Below the pieces are notes generated by a model. That model saw only the letters and a program-made list of their open reading frames with translations. It had not been told where the DNA came from and searched no databases. A stretch of DNA of 64,000 nucleotides from Diplosphaera chodatii (lineage: Eukaryota > Chlorophyta > Trebouxiophyceae > Prasiolales > Stichococcaceae): contig JAALGY010000062.1 of NCBI GenBank assembly GCA_032358165.1, positions 620,001 through 684,000 on the forward strand, in the 5' to 3' direction. This document shows, in pieces, positions 46,983-60,800 of this stretch (position 1 is its first letter; each line of letters begins with the position of its first letter). Both the position numbers and the translations under genes were made by a program.

Positions 46983-49900
46983 ATGCAAGCAGGACGCAGC
47001 CAGAGCATGCTCCCGCAGCATAGAACCTTATTCCTATGCAGCAGGAGCTGTCACTGCAGCACCCCTAGCTGCAGCCTGCGGCCAGAGACGTCCTCCATGG
47101 ACGTCAGCATGCGGCCTTCACAGCCTGTCCTGCAGCACATCCGCAGCGGTGGGCACTCAGCGCCGCTGCGCAGCCGTCTCTTCATGCAACTTGCCTCGCC
47201 TCTCAGACCTCTGCATGACGGACGTTGGCAACACAAACAGCAGCAGCAGCGGTGGCGCCGGCATGCTGAGATGGCAGACTCGCCGACGGGCAGCCGAGCC
47301 TCAGGCTCCTTCGACAGCCATGATGTCGCAGAAGAGCTGCTAGGCAGCTTTGGTCAGCGGAAGGGAGCTGCTTCGGTCAGTGCGGAAGCCTTGACCAGCC
47401 ATAGCCTGGATGGCGCTGGCCCTTCAGACAACGCGCACAGTCACGGGCATGACCACGCGCCGAAGATCGAGAACGCCGTGCACAGAGTGCTGCTCTGGGT
47501 GTACAGCCATACAGGTGTGCACATGCGGATGCGGGCGCATTACTCGCGCACATGGGCGACCAGCTGCACCACATGCACGCTGCAGCAAAAGCCACACTTG
47601 AGCGTGCCTCAACTGCAGGATACTGTCACTGGTGTCAATCTATGCACATTTTCATGAACGCAGGCGTCTTCCAGCTGGCAAATCTGCTGCGGGAGAACAC
47701 CATCGGGTCCATAGCCATCTCAGTCCTGTTTGCAATTGCGGCAGCAACACACTGGCAGGCTGGCCAACATCTGCCGGCGGTGTTGGGAGAGCGTATCAGT
47801 CAGGCAGCTATAGCAGCAGTCTACTTCATCGCAGGTGAGGCTGGCTGACCACGGCCATGCTGAAGCAAATGCTTCCTGTCCGTACACCTTACAACACGGC
47901 TTCCCTGCATGTGGTGTATAGCACCTTTCAAAGTACTGAGGGTGCTCATCCAACAGTGTCATGTTGGAACAGGCATTCCTGCGTTCGTGGACCTGACGTT
48001 CGACCTGGCGTCATTGCATGTCGACACGCATGTGCTGATGACGCTGGCAGTGCTGGGCACCCTGGCGATTGGTGGCGCGCTGGAGGTCTGTAGTCGAACT
48101 ATCTCACACTTGGCAGCTGTTCACCGTTGTGACGTGCCAAGCGGCTGCGGGAGCAACCCCGCTGCACACGGTCTTGGCATGCTCTTTCAGAGTGCGTGCT
48201 GGCATGTAAGCGCATTCTCGGGCCCGCCAGCTGGCCTGTCGTTGACGCGAGTCGCTGTGGCGTGCGCCTGCAGGGGGCGCTGCTGCTGGTGCTGTTCCAG
48301 GTGTCGCACACCGTGGAGCACCGGCTCACGGACCGCGCCACGGGCAGCCTGCAGACGCTGTTCGACAGCATCCCCGAGTCGGCGACGCTGGTGGAGCTCG
48401 GCCCCGACGGCGAGCCGGACATGGATCGCCAGCGGCAGGTCAAGGCGGGCGACGTGGTCCTGGGCCAGACCATGCTCGTCAAGCCCGGCGAGCAGGTGCG
48501 GTCTGACCCCTGGTCTACGGATACCATGGGACCCGAAGCAGCTCGCACAGGTGGCTGCACCGCAGACGTTCATTGTGGGCTGGCATTGAGTTTGGGTGGT
48601 GCACCATGCAGGTGCCGCTCGACGGCACGATTGTGTACGGCGAGGCGCAGGTCAGCATGCAGCACATCACGGGGGAGGCGATGCCGTCGCGGCAGGCCAA
48701 GGGCAACGACGTGCCCGCGGGTGCGCCGCTGGATGATGCGCCAGAATTACAATACTTTTGTACACCGACTGGCGTGCTGTGCCGCGGCGTGACTCCTGGC
48801 CCTTGCATGGTCACCCACGCCATCGCACCCTCGCAGGCAGCCAGAACCACGATGGCGTCCTCGTCATCCGAGCCACCGCGCTGTCTGATGACTCGACGCC
48901 CGCCCGCATCTCCAAGATGGCTGCTGACGCCCAGGTCTGTCATGCGTGACCCTTGTCCACTGACACATGGACACATTGCAGCGGGCTAATAGCTTCTGTG
49001 TTGCAGCGAAGTGGCAGGAACCCTCTCTCTGCATCGGTTCAGAGATTCACTTGCCTGCTCCACAGGCGTCGAAGCCGCAGCTGCGGCGCTGGATAGACAC
49101 TGTTGGCGAGGTCTACGCCAAGGTCGTCATTGCGGCCACTTTTGCAGCACTCATCCTGCTGCCAATGTGTGGCGTGCCAATGCTGAGGTACTGCAGACTG
49201 ATTCGACGGGACATTGTGGTTTATGACCCTGCGCTATCACTGGCAGATTTTGTCGATCGTTGTGACACATCTTCAATGTTTTGTGCAGTGTCAATGGGCA
49301 GCGGGGTGCCTTCTATCGAGCAATGGGGCTGTTGACGACTGCATCGCCGTGCGCCCTGGTGCTTGTGCCGCTGGCGTATGTATCAGCCATCGCTGCAATC
49401 ACCTCAAGGTGCCACTGTGACGGCACCTGCCTCTGGACACCGCGTCGGTACCTATTAGTGTGAAAGCTGCAGGTCTGATAGGTGAGTGCATAGTATGGTC
49501 CTGAAAGCCTACTGGTGTCCTGTTATGGACGCAGGGGTATGCTGATCAAGGGTGGCAAGGTATTAGATGCTCTTGGCAGCTGCAGGACCGTAGCATTTGA
49601 TAAAACAGGTGCACTGCACTCAGCAGAGGCCTCTGCATTCATCATGGTAGCGTGTACGGTTGCTGTTCATGTAGAGGATGCTGCAGTGGTCATGATGAAG
49701 GTGTCATCTCTACTGATGACATGTGTGGCCCTTGAAACAGGCACGCTCACCACCGGGGCGCTCGCATGCACAGGCATGGTGTGCCTTGATGGCAGCGCAG
49801 GCAGCGCCAGCGGCAGCGCCAGAGACGGCGATGGCACAGCCGGCAACTTGACAGGTGTGGTCTCTGGTGTTGATTGACCCCTGCCCTGCAGGAAAGCGGC

Positions 49901-52571
49901 TGTGGAATAGGCTCGGCCAGAGGCCTTTGTGCAGAATGCATACTTTGTGCATGTCTCTAAGATCATGCTGCTTTGTTTGTTCAGGACACATCTAGATGGC
50001 AGCGAGTGCTTGTGACCGCAGGCAGCCGGTGGCTGGAGCGGTTGCAGAGCAGCGGCGACGCGGGCGATGCAGCGGCGCTGGCGGTGGCGGCGGAGCTGTC
50101 CTACCGGTCGAACCACCCCGTCAGCAAGGCCGTCGCCTCCTGCGGCCAGACAGCCGGAGACAGCCTCCCAGAGGTCGACATCATCGACTTCAAGCTGGTC
50201 CCAGGTGCTGCCCTGAGAGCAGGAGCACGTGGCATCGCTGTATAGCGTGCCGCTACAATGAAAGATATGATGTGACGTCTCACTGTCCGGATGCATGTGT
50301 CACGTAAGGGAAAGGTGACAGGGAGCAGCCTGTCTTGCCAGGTCCGATGCTGAGCGTTCACTGCTAGCTTCCAGCATCTGCATGTCGAACCCTGAACTCA
50401 CGTCGGCTACAGGCGCGGGAGTGCAGGGCACCATTCAGGCAGGCAGCGGCGGCCCCAAGCGCTATGTGCGCTTTGGCTCCGCCAAGTTCGCGGCGGAGGT
50501 CCTGCCCGAGGACCAGCGCAGCACGCTGCTACAGCAGGTGATGTTGCTTCCTGTGCTTGCCAGGGCCACCATCCTCCGCCTCGGGTATCCACAGGCGGCT
50601 AAATACCCATAGCCGAATCACTTTGGCACCTGGCACCCTTACGACGAGCCGAGCATGTCCCGCCAGTGCTGACAGTCCACAACAGTACTGACAGGCTACA
50701 CCCGGTGCTGTGCGCAGGCGAAGGCCTTCCAGCAGGACGCGGTGGTGTCGGTCCTGGTCCAGAGCGGCGACGGCGGCAGCGAGGCGGCGTACGGCGACGG
50801 CGCCCTGATCCGGCTGCTGACGTTCCAGGTGCTCACCTGCACGCCTTTGGGTTGTTGGTGCGAGCCAGCCTGATCTGTGTGTAGCAATGCCAGCAGTTGC
50901 GAGTGCCAACCTCATTTTTGTGGCTAATGCTGCTGTCACATGCGCAGAGCTTTGCTCCCACACTGCTGATTGACTGTGTTTATGTATCCCACTGATGAGG
51001 CGCAGCAGCCATCATTGCTTGTGCCACCCTGCCCGCTTGCAGGACACGCTGAACGAGGCCAGCCTGGCGGCGGTGACGGATCTGCAGACGGGGCGGTGGG
51101 CGGGCGTGGAGACGCGGAAGCGGGCGCTGCAGGTCACCATGTTGACCGGAGACAACGAGGCGTCGGCCCGCCACTTTTCGCAGGTGCCCTGGCCGCCTGC
51201 AACTGTCAGGCACCCGGGTCTGCTGTTGCTGTTTTGGTCCTCTGTGTTGGTTTGCATGCATCATGGGCTGAGTGTTGCCATGCTGCAGGGTCTGGGCTGT
51301 GTGGCAGCATGTCCCCATTGCCGGGTTTTGGTATAGATGCAGCTTTTCTCACCCTGTGCCCATGTTTTTGTCTCAGCTGACAAACTGCGTGCGCATGTTC
51401 GCGGTGCAGGAGCTGGGCATCGCAGATGTGCGCGCGGGCCTGGCGCCGGAGGACAAGCTGGCCGCTGTGCGCTCGCTGCGGTCCGACGCGCCGCGCGGCG
51501 ACCCGGGTGCGCCTCCTGCACCACCACGCACTGCTGGCATGACAGATCAGCCCTGGCCGTCCGCCTGGTGACGCTTGCCCCTCTGCGTGCCGGCCTCCCG
51601 CCTCAGCCGGGAGGCCGAGCTTCAGCAGCCTCGAGCGTTGGGTGCCCGAACAATGGAATTTTGCGTGCATGTCTGGATTGTACTGTGTTATACTGTGCTA
51701 AGCCCATGGGCGAACATGGCATGGCGGTGCAGCTACAAGTGCATGTGCTGATGTGAATGTGCTCGCGTCTGACGCGTGCCGCAGTCTCTAAGACTTGCAA
51801 GTGAAAGTCCTGCAGGGGGCGGCGTGATCATGGTGGGCGACGGTATCAATGACACGCCTGCACTGGCCGCCGCCGACGTGGGCATTGCTGTCGCTACAGC
51901 GGCGCGAGACGCAGCCGGCTCCGCCGCGGACATCGTCCTGCTGTCAGGTGCACGGTCACTCCCAGTGGGGCAGGCAACCCTCAGCCTCTCGCTGCCAGTC
52001 GTCTCATCAGCATGAGCTCTTGCGCTGCAGCAGCCGCCCTTCCCCTCAAGCCAGGCCAGTGGGTTTTGACACTCCCCTGCGTCGGCTGCAGGTGGAGGCG
52101 TCTCTGCGCTTCCCTTCCTGCTGGCCGTGGCACGGCGCACGCGCGCTGTGCTGCTGCAGGTGAGCGGCCTGCAAGCTACTGCTGGAATACTGCACAGCCC
52201 AGTGCCATACTGCAGCATTGCTCCTGTGCCCATGTCCTCATTAATGCACTTGATGATTCAACCACACTGAACATACCCGCCGCGCCCTGCAGAACATGTG
52301 CCTAGCGCTGGGCTCGATCGCGGCCCTGGCGCTGCCGGTGCTGGCGGGCTGGCTGCCGCTGTGGATCGCAGTCACGCTGCATGAGGGCAGCACGCTGCTG
52401 GTGGCGCTGAACTCCCTCCGACTGCTGAGCTGGCCAGAAAATGCAGCACGCAACGGCGCACAGGTTGAGCAGCAACAGCAGCGGCGGCAGCAGGCATCGC
52501 AGCCAGAAACGGAGGCTGACCCTGCACAGTGGCCGCAAGGGGCCCAACCTGCGGTTGCATCCGCGGCATGA
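46983..52571 (+). CDS. HMA1: P1B-type heavy-metal ATPase, HMA1 type (chloroplast envelope)
   Basis: HMA1 pumps are plastid-envelope ATPases for Cu/Zn/Ca-type cations. About 16 exons were followed from ATG 46983. The N-terminus is transit-like, then has a short histidine patch (HSHGHDH) instead of a CxxC metal domain. Helices follow ([36 protein letters not shown]), the actuator loop has HITGEAMP at 48665 (the usual TGE), and the metal-site helix reads [12 protein letters not shown] at 49340, the SPC signature of HMA1. DKTG (49600) and TLTTG (49742) are joined across an intron around the phosphorylated Asp. The nucleotide domain has NHPVSKAV (50113, HP motif), LTGDNEASA (51143) and [20 protein letters not shown] (51830). 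The end has [17 protein letters not shown] and a Gln/Ala-rich tail. All catalytic residues seem intact. Small exons between 49480 and 50400 are approximate. Confidence 0.93.
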
Positions 52572-53265
52572 GGGAAAACCAGCGCCGATCGGACATCGAT
52601 GGGAAGAACACAGATAGGCAAGCAGCAATTTGTTAAGCGACTTCTGATTCTGGATCGATGATTGCTGGGCCTCATTGCTGCACTTGGGGTCTCAAGAAAC
52701 TGCATTTGATCTGCATGCACTGCAACTTGATGGGCCTCTCTGTGTTGGTGCGTCAAAGCAGATCTTGGCTGCGGCATACTTGATAAAACACTTGGTTCCT
52801 CTGCCCGCGACTTGGTATGCACATCTGTCTCATCAAACAATAGTATGTACTTGCCAAGCGTACACCATTGCGGCAACGACGATCACAGCACAGCATCTAG
52901 GGTTTAGATGTCCTGCTCAGCAACAAGAGGCGGCACTGGTTGCTGCTGTCACTCTATGTCATGGCTGACATGACCCACTACCTCGGCCAGTTCAGTCACA
53001 GCAGCAGATATGCGCCTTGCATTTGGTAGTTGTTCGTGGCAGGAGGCCACTACTGCTGCGGCGTGGCAACAACCACCATCTTTTGCCCCCTGAAAGACAT
53101 GACACCGGCACGGACGCTGCCTCGCTTGCGGACGGGCATGTGCCTGCCCGTCAGATGTGCGGCATTTGGCGACCAGGGTGCCGGAGCTGCATGTGCTGCA
53201 ACGGCAGCGTGCGACGCATCACGGACGTCGCCATTTGGCACAGCAAGGAGCTGGTGCCGGCAGCC
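52572..53265. other. Convergent intergenic region
   Basis: About 690 bp between the HMA1 stop (+) and the PP2A-B55 stop (-). Nothing gene-like recognised. Confidence 0.45.
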
Positions 53266-56200
53266 TCATGCCTTTGGCGGCGCAGTATAGACGTACAAGC
53301 TGTTGGACGCTGCAGGCATGAGCACATAGAGGGTTGACCATCACGATCTTGAAGTCATGCAATATTCTTGTGGTGCATTGACACATACAGAGGCACAGAG
53401 AGGCTCATCATGAAGCAAAGTCAGCATGTCTACACCAAGACGAAAACTGAGCAGGTCGACATCAGTCACCTGCGGCTGCGATGAGGGGCGCCTCGGGGTG
53501 CCAGGCCAGGTGCAGCAGCTTGGCGCTGAAGTCGGGGGTGGCCGGCTCAGCGTCCGCCGCGTTGGCGGCCGCCTTCTTGGCGTCCTTGCTCCTCGACAGC
53601 CCGAAGCGGTTCGACTGCAGCAGTCGGCATAGAATGATTAAACGTTTTTTGGGAGGTGACAACCTATCATGGAAACATCCATGTTGGAGGAGGAACGATG
53701 AAGCTACTGGACCACCACCAAAACAGGCCTCGGGTCATGTGCGGCTGAGCCGGTTTCCAATCAAACCTGACTTATCAACAGCAAGTGGAATGCAAGCAAG
53801 CACCTTTGCCGATGGCTGTTGCAGCCTCTTCCGAAGCGGGTCCCGAGATGCCTCCAGCAGGCTGTCTGGCCCTGGTGATGTTGAAGTCACCTGCGCGGTA
53901 TTGCAACCAGGTTGGCGTCTTGCCATGATATCCCCCAGTGTACATCGTTGAGATGGTTCAGCGAGGACGATGCACTCGTTGAGCACCAAGCATAGTTACA
54001 CACTCGGCTGGATACCTTGAACAGGTTGCTGTAGGACCCAGTGGCAAGGCGGGTGCCGTCGCCGCTCACGCAGCAGTCGAACTTGTCGAAGATGCAGTCG
54101 TTCTCGTACAGGTCACACAGCTGCGGGCATGCGAGAGTGACGGGTGTCAGCATGCAGCCAACAAACACAACAACAAGCTCCTGTGCATGTGGTGATGTCC
54201 GTGTGCAGGTGGCAGACGTGGCCTGCGAGCTCGCTGCAGGCATCCAGCCTCTCGTGGCGACAGTATAGCAAGCACCATCAGGTCACTGAGCGGTGCACCA
54301 CGTTGTTGATGCAAGCCATGGCAGAAGCGCAGGAGCACTGCACCTGGCTGCGCAGGCTTTCGTGCACGGGGTACGTGGCCACGGGTTTGGACTCCATGTT
54401 GAGGTCCCACAGCTTCAGCGTCATGTAGTCCCGCGCCAAGATGTACCGCCCGTCGCGCGTGAACTTTATGTCCGACACGCTGCTGATGATCTCGCTGAAG
54501 AACGACCTCGCACCCTGCGGATTGGCGTCCAACGAGTCAACGCTTTGCGAGGTGCCACATCTGCAGGAAGGCTCATCGACTGCTCACGCTGGGTGGCACG
54601 CAGGGGTACCCAAAAGCAAGCCTGTGCCTCAATTTCATGACGGTCGAGACTTCATAGCTAAATCGTCACTCACCTGGGGCTCTGTGGCCTCGAAGGCCTT
54701 GGCGTGCGTGTCACACAGCGCCGCCGCCCGCATGTCCGCAAGCCGGATGCAGCCCTTGCTGCTGCTGAAGGCAAACACGCTGCAGTGTGATGGGTGGAAG
54801 TCTGCCGCCGTGATGACCTGCAGGGGATTTTTATTGTATAACCATGGCCTCGCAACCCTTGAGCAATGTTTACTACGGGCAGGCAAACCTGCTGCAGATT
54901 CATGCAGAGTTGCGACGTGAGCAAGAGATGCTGAGCGTGTTTGCAACATGCCGGAGTGGAACCGTTTCACATAGGGCTTGACACTGCCCGTTGTGAACAG
55001 CAGCACTGCCACCATGCTGCGGTTAGCTCTCAACATGATAGATATTATGCAACCCATGGTTTCTCTTTTCACTCACCTCTGTGAGGTCTTCCATGTTGGC
55101 GGGCTTGATGTCCACGATGTTGAAGCTCTGGTCGTTGGTGCCCAGGTGCCACAGGTTCACCCGCAGATCGTCCGCGCTGATGAATGTTTCCTGCTTTGCA
55201 GGTGACTTGTCAGCAACTGATCGTTGAAACATGGCTGCAGAGTAGTGTTGCATTCAAAGGTCGGCAAAGGTTCAAAGCACTGTCGTGGGCTTAGACCATC
55301 CTTGGTGCATGCTGATCACGACCTCAACCTTTGGCATGCATCGCGCACCTGGTCCGAGTTCATGCTGATGGAGTTGATGTGGTATGTGTGCGCTGATGCA
55401 AAGGTGCGCTGGCATCGCGCCTTCCAGAACACCTCCGTTACTGATACCTGCAGACGCCAGGACATCATGCATTGCTAACAGCAATGCTCAGCGGCGCAGC
55501 TGCTCACGACAATCATGCAGCACTCTTGTGCGCAGCGCACACAGTAGGCATCCCTCATTCTGCCTTGCATACCTTCGGCACCTTCAGTGGCAACTGATAC
55601 TGCTGCGACATGTTGGCACGCTCCATGCCTGGCAGGCTGCCATTGGGAGATGCCGCTGATTGGCTCCTGTGAGCAGAGACGGGTGCAGATCACGACAAAG
55701 CAGCTGGACGAGACCGGCTGCGCAGGGTTGACAGGCGTTTCTGAAGTGTCATTCGGCTGCCGCAGGTATGCTGCAGCTGCAGACTGCCGAAACTCGTGAA
55801 GCCTCACCCTGCTGTCGATGACCATTGTGAGGCTGGCAGGCTGTCTGTGTCCGTCACGTTGAAGTCGGTCAGGCTCACCACCTTCTTCTCATACACCTGC
55901 AACAGAACGGAAACGAGTGTTCGGCTGGATGTGCGTCACACCTCACGATGATGATAGTACTCGAGCAAACGCAAGCAGCAGCAGCAGCAGCAGCAGCAGC
56001 AAGCGTGCAGGGATGCATAATGCAAAGGGTACCTTCCAAAGCTTGATGGTCTTGTCATTGGTCGACAGCAGCAACGAGGCCGCTCCAGAATGACACCACC
56101 GTACCTATACCATGGACCAGACGCAGTCAGGAGCTGTGAAACCTAAGTTCCACAGCGGCAGCGGCTTGCTTACCTCATCGTTACAATAGCAGGCAAAGGC

Positions 56201-56988
56201 AGCACCTGGTTGATCTTCTCCTCGATCTCGAGGGACTTTAGGTAGTCGAACTCTGGCTCATGCGACTGAAACTCTGTGAGATACCGGTACTCGAAGGGCG
56301 ACAGCCGCGGCGGCGGCGCTCGTTGGTCTGGCCCCACTCGTGCCTGCTCAATCAACCAAGTTTCTGTAATGTAAGCTATGATCGTACTGCAGTGGTGGGC
56401 TGGTGTAACAGCCAGCAATGCATTCTTCAGCTGACAGCATCACTGCTGTGTGCAGTGGCATGCAGCAGACAGATGACTGTGTCTGCAGATGCAGCACGGC
56501 CAGCTGGCCGTTCACATGGATGCTGAGTCGCAGCCTGTGCCCCGGAGAACGGTGACTCAGCGCGCACCGGTTGCGAGGGTATGCGGTCAAACAGGACAAC
56601 ACGGCCGCCACGGTCGCCTGTCGCCAGGTGCTGGCCATCCCAGTCGAACTCCACAGCCGAGATGATATCCGCTGCAGGCGCAAAGGGCCCACCATCAGCG
56701 CCGGGCACACACCATAGGCTTCCATGCAGCATGTTTGGCGGTACCGCTGAGAGGGCCATCATTTTTGACATCATGAACTCCGCATTAGGGAGCACTTCAA
56801 GGGTCCCTCTGTCTTTGCGGAGGCATGCAAGGCACCGTCAACATACGCACTGTGGCATCAGCAGCGATGAGACTTAGGAACCTGGGCACCATCTCGCGGT
56901 CACCTTCTTGTATCTCCTCGCCCGGAGTCCTCTCGCCGAAGCACTGAAGAAACTGCCAGTCGAGCGGCTCCACCGGGTCCGCCCCCAT
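53266..56988 (-). CDS. Protein phosphatase 2A regulatory subunit B (B55/PPP2R2)
   Basis: B55 subunits are WD40 propellers that steer PP2A to substrates. Exon 1 starts at ATG 56988 ([20 protein letters not shown]). Following exons give [20 protein letters not shown] and VVLFDR (56600-56680), [20 protein letters not shown] and [13 protein letters not shown] (56180-56290), [14 protein letters not shown] (56040), VYEKKVV (55890), [20 protein letters not shown] (55130), [20 protein letters not shown] then [10 protein letters not shown] (54730-54820), [20 protein letters not shown] (54420-54480), [20 protein letters not shown] (54060-54110) and [18 protein letters not shown] (53490). A last exon codes [12 protein letters not shown] and stop, joined in phase 1. 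These are the family's signature strings in the usual order, so the gene looks complete. Confidence 0.95.
55974..56003. repeat. Intronic CAG trinucleotide repeat
   Basis: About nine AGC/CAG units in an intron of the PP2A-B55 gene (plus-strand reading). It is non-coding on either strand in this model. Confidence 0.9.
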
Positions 56989-57858
56989 CGTCCCTAGCCT
57001 CAGGGGCCAGCCATACGGTGGATCGCCAGTCTCGGTGATGTGTAGTCAAAGTTCCAGCACCAGCCGCGCAGACCTCTCGCTTGTCACCAGGAGCCACACT
57101 GAGGGCTATCGTGCGCAGCGATGCCCGCGATCAGGGGCCGCAGGGCCAGTGGCAGGGTGCCTGGCTTCACCACACGGGAGGGGATGGTGCCAATCGTTCG
57201 ACGGCAACACCGGATGGTATGAGCAGCAAACTGAACGTCGGGCTAATTGGCACCTCAACGTCAATGCCATAGGTGCCTGTGGCCGCGGACCCGTGCGTTT
57301 ATTGCCGCATCGACAACCCAAGAAATGTTTCTGCTTCCAGCCCTTAGTTTCTCTCGATGCCACGGTGGCATCCACGGTGGCAGCCACGGTCGCAGCTGCG
57401 ATCAGTGCGGCCTGCAGAACCTGTGGCTCTCAGGCAAACCTATAAAGTGCCGCAGGAGGTTTGCTCGGCGTGCTGCACTCCCGTACAGCCGCATCACAGC
57501 ACCTCGTCCCTTTTGGCGCCTCGGTGGGGTGCTTTTAGCTACCCAGGTTTCGGCTGGTTCGGCCCACAGCTGGCGTGGGCTTGCCACCACGTGCACACCC
57601 ATTGCAGCCCTTACTTGCTTCTCCACCCGTGGCACGCCTCTACACCAAACGTCGGATCGCTCCAGGGAGAGTCAGCCGCCTGGAAACACATGGTCACACT
57701 ATTACTACATGTGACGCCTCATCAACTGGCAGCTTGAGCGAGCGTGCCAGGCCAACACGCCCACCATGGGCAGTCGAGCGCGTTGACAGCCTCTTGTCAA
57801 GGGCCGCAATGCCCGTCAGAGCAGCGCAAGCCCAGGTTCCGTCCAGCTGCTGAGGACG
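56989..57858. other. Divergent promoter region (PP2A-B55 / TKL kinase)
   Basis: About 870 bp between the two start codons. It includes short direct repeats such as GGTGGCATCCACGGTGGC near 57362. No exon recognised. Confidence 0.4.
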
Positions 57859-60800
57859 ATGTCCGGCCAGCAAGACACCAAGCTGGTAGTGGCAGCTACC
57901 GCCGCAGCCACCGCGGCCACCATCGGCATCGGCGCCCTCGTCTGGTACCGCTATGCATCGGCGGGGCTGGCAAGCGGCAAGCCCCCGCTGGGGGGTGCGG
58001 AGCGTTCGGCGGCAGCACGCCAGCGCGGGGCCCGCGCAGCACGCAGCAGCCAGCAGCCAGAGCAGACAGCGGCCACGGCCTCGGATGCGTACGCGGAGGC
58101 GCGCGCCAGTCAGCAGCAGTGGCAGCACGAGCAGCAGCGGCAGCCGATTGGAGCGGCACTGCCGCACCGCCCGCCGCCGCCCAGCGGACCGCCAGGGTCC
58201 CAGGTGCGGCTGAGCGGCGCCGCGGCCGCCATGCTGTCCATGGTGGCCGAGGACGAGGAGGAGGGCGACGAGGAGGACGACGCGGAGCAGCGGGCGCGGC
58301 AGCGCGAGCGGCAGCGGCAGCTCGAGCGCAACCGGCTGAGCTCGGCGTCCGACCCGGCCCCGGTGCTGCCGGCGCAGCAGCACATCAGCCCGCCGCCCTC
58401 GCGGCCCCTGCCCCGCGCCGTGCAGGCGCTGGCGCAGCAGGACAGTGGCCCCAGCGTGCACTCCAACTCCGCGCCCGCGGTGTCGGAGGGGCCCCCGGTC
58501 AGTGCAGCAGCGGCGGCGCCCCCCCGGGAGCTGCCGGCCGGCACCGCCAACCCGGCAGCCCTGGCGAAGGCGTCCAAGTCGCTGTCGGCCATCTACAGCG
58601 CGGTCGGCAAGGGCGCGCCGCGCCGCAAGATGCCGGCCGCGGCCCGAGCAGAGCGCCTGGCGGCCAGCAACCAGGCGGACGGCCAGCTGTCCAGTCCCAA
58701 CGCCCCGGCGGTCACCAGCCGCCCGGAGCCCAGCGTGCGCGTCGGCAGCCTGACATCCGACAGCAGCCTGGACTCCCGGCGCACATCAGGGCAGCGGTGG
58801 CCGCCTGGCGACCTGCACACGCCGCCGTCACCGCTGGCGTCAGCAGCAGCGCCGCTCGCCGGCGACTTTGCGGGCGCCACGGCCTGGCCGGCCGGCGGGC
58901 TGCCCATGGCGCAGCCGCAGCAGCAGCTGGGGCAGCGCCGGGGCGTCACGATACCCGACTCGTCCAGCACCGCCAGCAGCAGCGTGACCTCGGTGGACGT
59001 GCGGTCGTCCAGCAGCAGCGCGCCCGGCAACAGCTACTCCGGCATGCGCCGCTCCAGCGTCAACGACGCCAACACGGCAAGCGCTTCAGCCACGTGTTCG
59101 CTGTGGTTGCACTCACTCAGCATGTACTGTGATGATCTCCGTTCCGGACGTCACGGTGTACCCAGGGTAGCACCGTTCCTGGCACGCAGACGATGCCGCT
59201 GGGCAGCTTCGCGACCGTGCTGGAGCCGGCCACCGACGCCAGTCTGCGGTCGGCGAGCGGGGGCATCAACGCTGTCCCAGAGGAGCTGGACTGGTGGGTC
59301 TTCGCTGCAGTGGTTGCTGGCTCACTGCATGCTGCACCATCACTCAGGTCGTGCTGAGCGGTGCCGCTGTTCGACAGGGAACTCGACGGGGCGAACCTCG
59401 AGTTGTGTCGCCACGACGACGGCTCTCCGTGGCAGCTGGGGCAGGGCTCATTCGGCACGGTACGTCATCAGGCAGCTCGCCGTTGGCAGCGGTGGCCTCT
59501 GATGCTGATGATGATGATGTTCGTTCCATCGTTTGTCAAAACCATGGGTGCTGGCATGTTGTGCATTGAAGCCCTCAAGGCGCGCAACTCTGTGTGGCGC
59601 AGGTGTACAAGGCGCTGAGCCATGGCGTGCAGCCTGTTGCGGTGAAGATCTTCCCAACACATGCGACGCCCCAGCAGCATGCCGAGTTCCAGCGTGAGGT
59701 GGTGCTGCTGAAGTCCTGCCGCGACGGCAACATCGTGCAGTTCCTGGGCGCGAGCCAGACGGAGAGCCAGACGCTCATGATCACTGAGTGAGCGCTGTTT
59801 CAAAGACGCATCTTTGATGCGTTCAGCTCGACTCGATGTCTGCAAAGCCAATCAGACACGAGTGATGCTCAGGGCTTCATGTCTGCACTTGGCAGGTTCA
59901 TGGAGAATGGTGACCTGTTTACGGCATTCCGCAATGATACCACTGGGAGCCTACTATGGTACAGGAGGTGCGCAATTGGGGCGCTGTGCATGCAGCATCT
60001 GCAAGTGGACCACCATTTGCATAACCCAACCAGGGGCAGCTGGGCTGGCTACGGTCCCACATGATTGCTCTCTCATGACCCGTGATCTGGAGCTGCAATC
60101 CGGAGCTGCGACCTGCTGCAGGGACAGCAGTGCTCGGGATGGCGCTGTGGAGGCAGGCCTTGGGCGCCAGATCGCGCTCGACATTGCTCGTGGCCTGCAC
60201 TTCCTGCACCGCCACTCGGTGGTAGGTCTCAACAGCTGCTGCAGTCCCGCAAACGAGCCATGCGCGGCTGTTGTTGCTGCTGAAACGCCACAATGAGGAC
60301 AGTTGCCGTCTGGTGGTGCGGTGTGCAGGTTGCATACCATTCACTAGTACTTGTTGTTAGGGGTTGGGTCAACCCATGTCAGTCACCAACTGCTGCCTCT
60401 CTGCAGGTGCATTTCGACCTCAAGAGCCCTAACGTGCTGCTGGGCCGTGACAATGTGGCGAAGATTGCTGATGTGGGCCTGGCCAAGATTCTGCAGAAGG
60501 ACTATGTGTCGTCGCTGCAGTCCTGCGGCACCTTCGCCTGGTCGGTGAGCGAGCCAGCATCTTTGCAGAAGGGTTTAATTCATATGGCATGGGACCATGC
60601 TGGCGGACATACTTGTGCAGGGTTCGTTGGGCACCTGCGGCTGTGCTTTCGTGGAATACATGTTGCAGCTGGCATGTTCCCATCGTGGCCAGCACACGTG
60701 CGAGGCTCACATTGGATTCTCATACGCCACCCTGCAGGCGCCCGAGGTGCTGCTGGGGGCGCGCTGCTCCGAGAAGGTGGACATCTACAGCCTGGGCGTC

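Noticed and set aside
57744..59132. 462-codon plus-strand open frame rich in Arg, Ala and Gly
   Set aside because: Frame-shifted shadow of exon 1 of the TKL kinase, open only because of GC bias.
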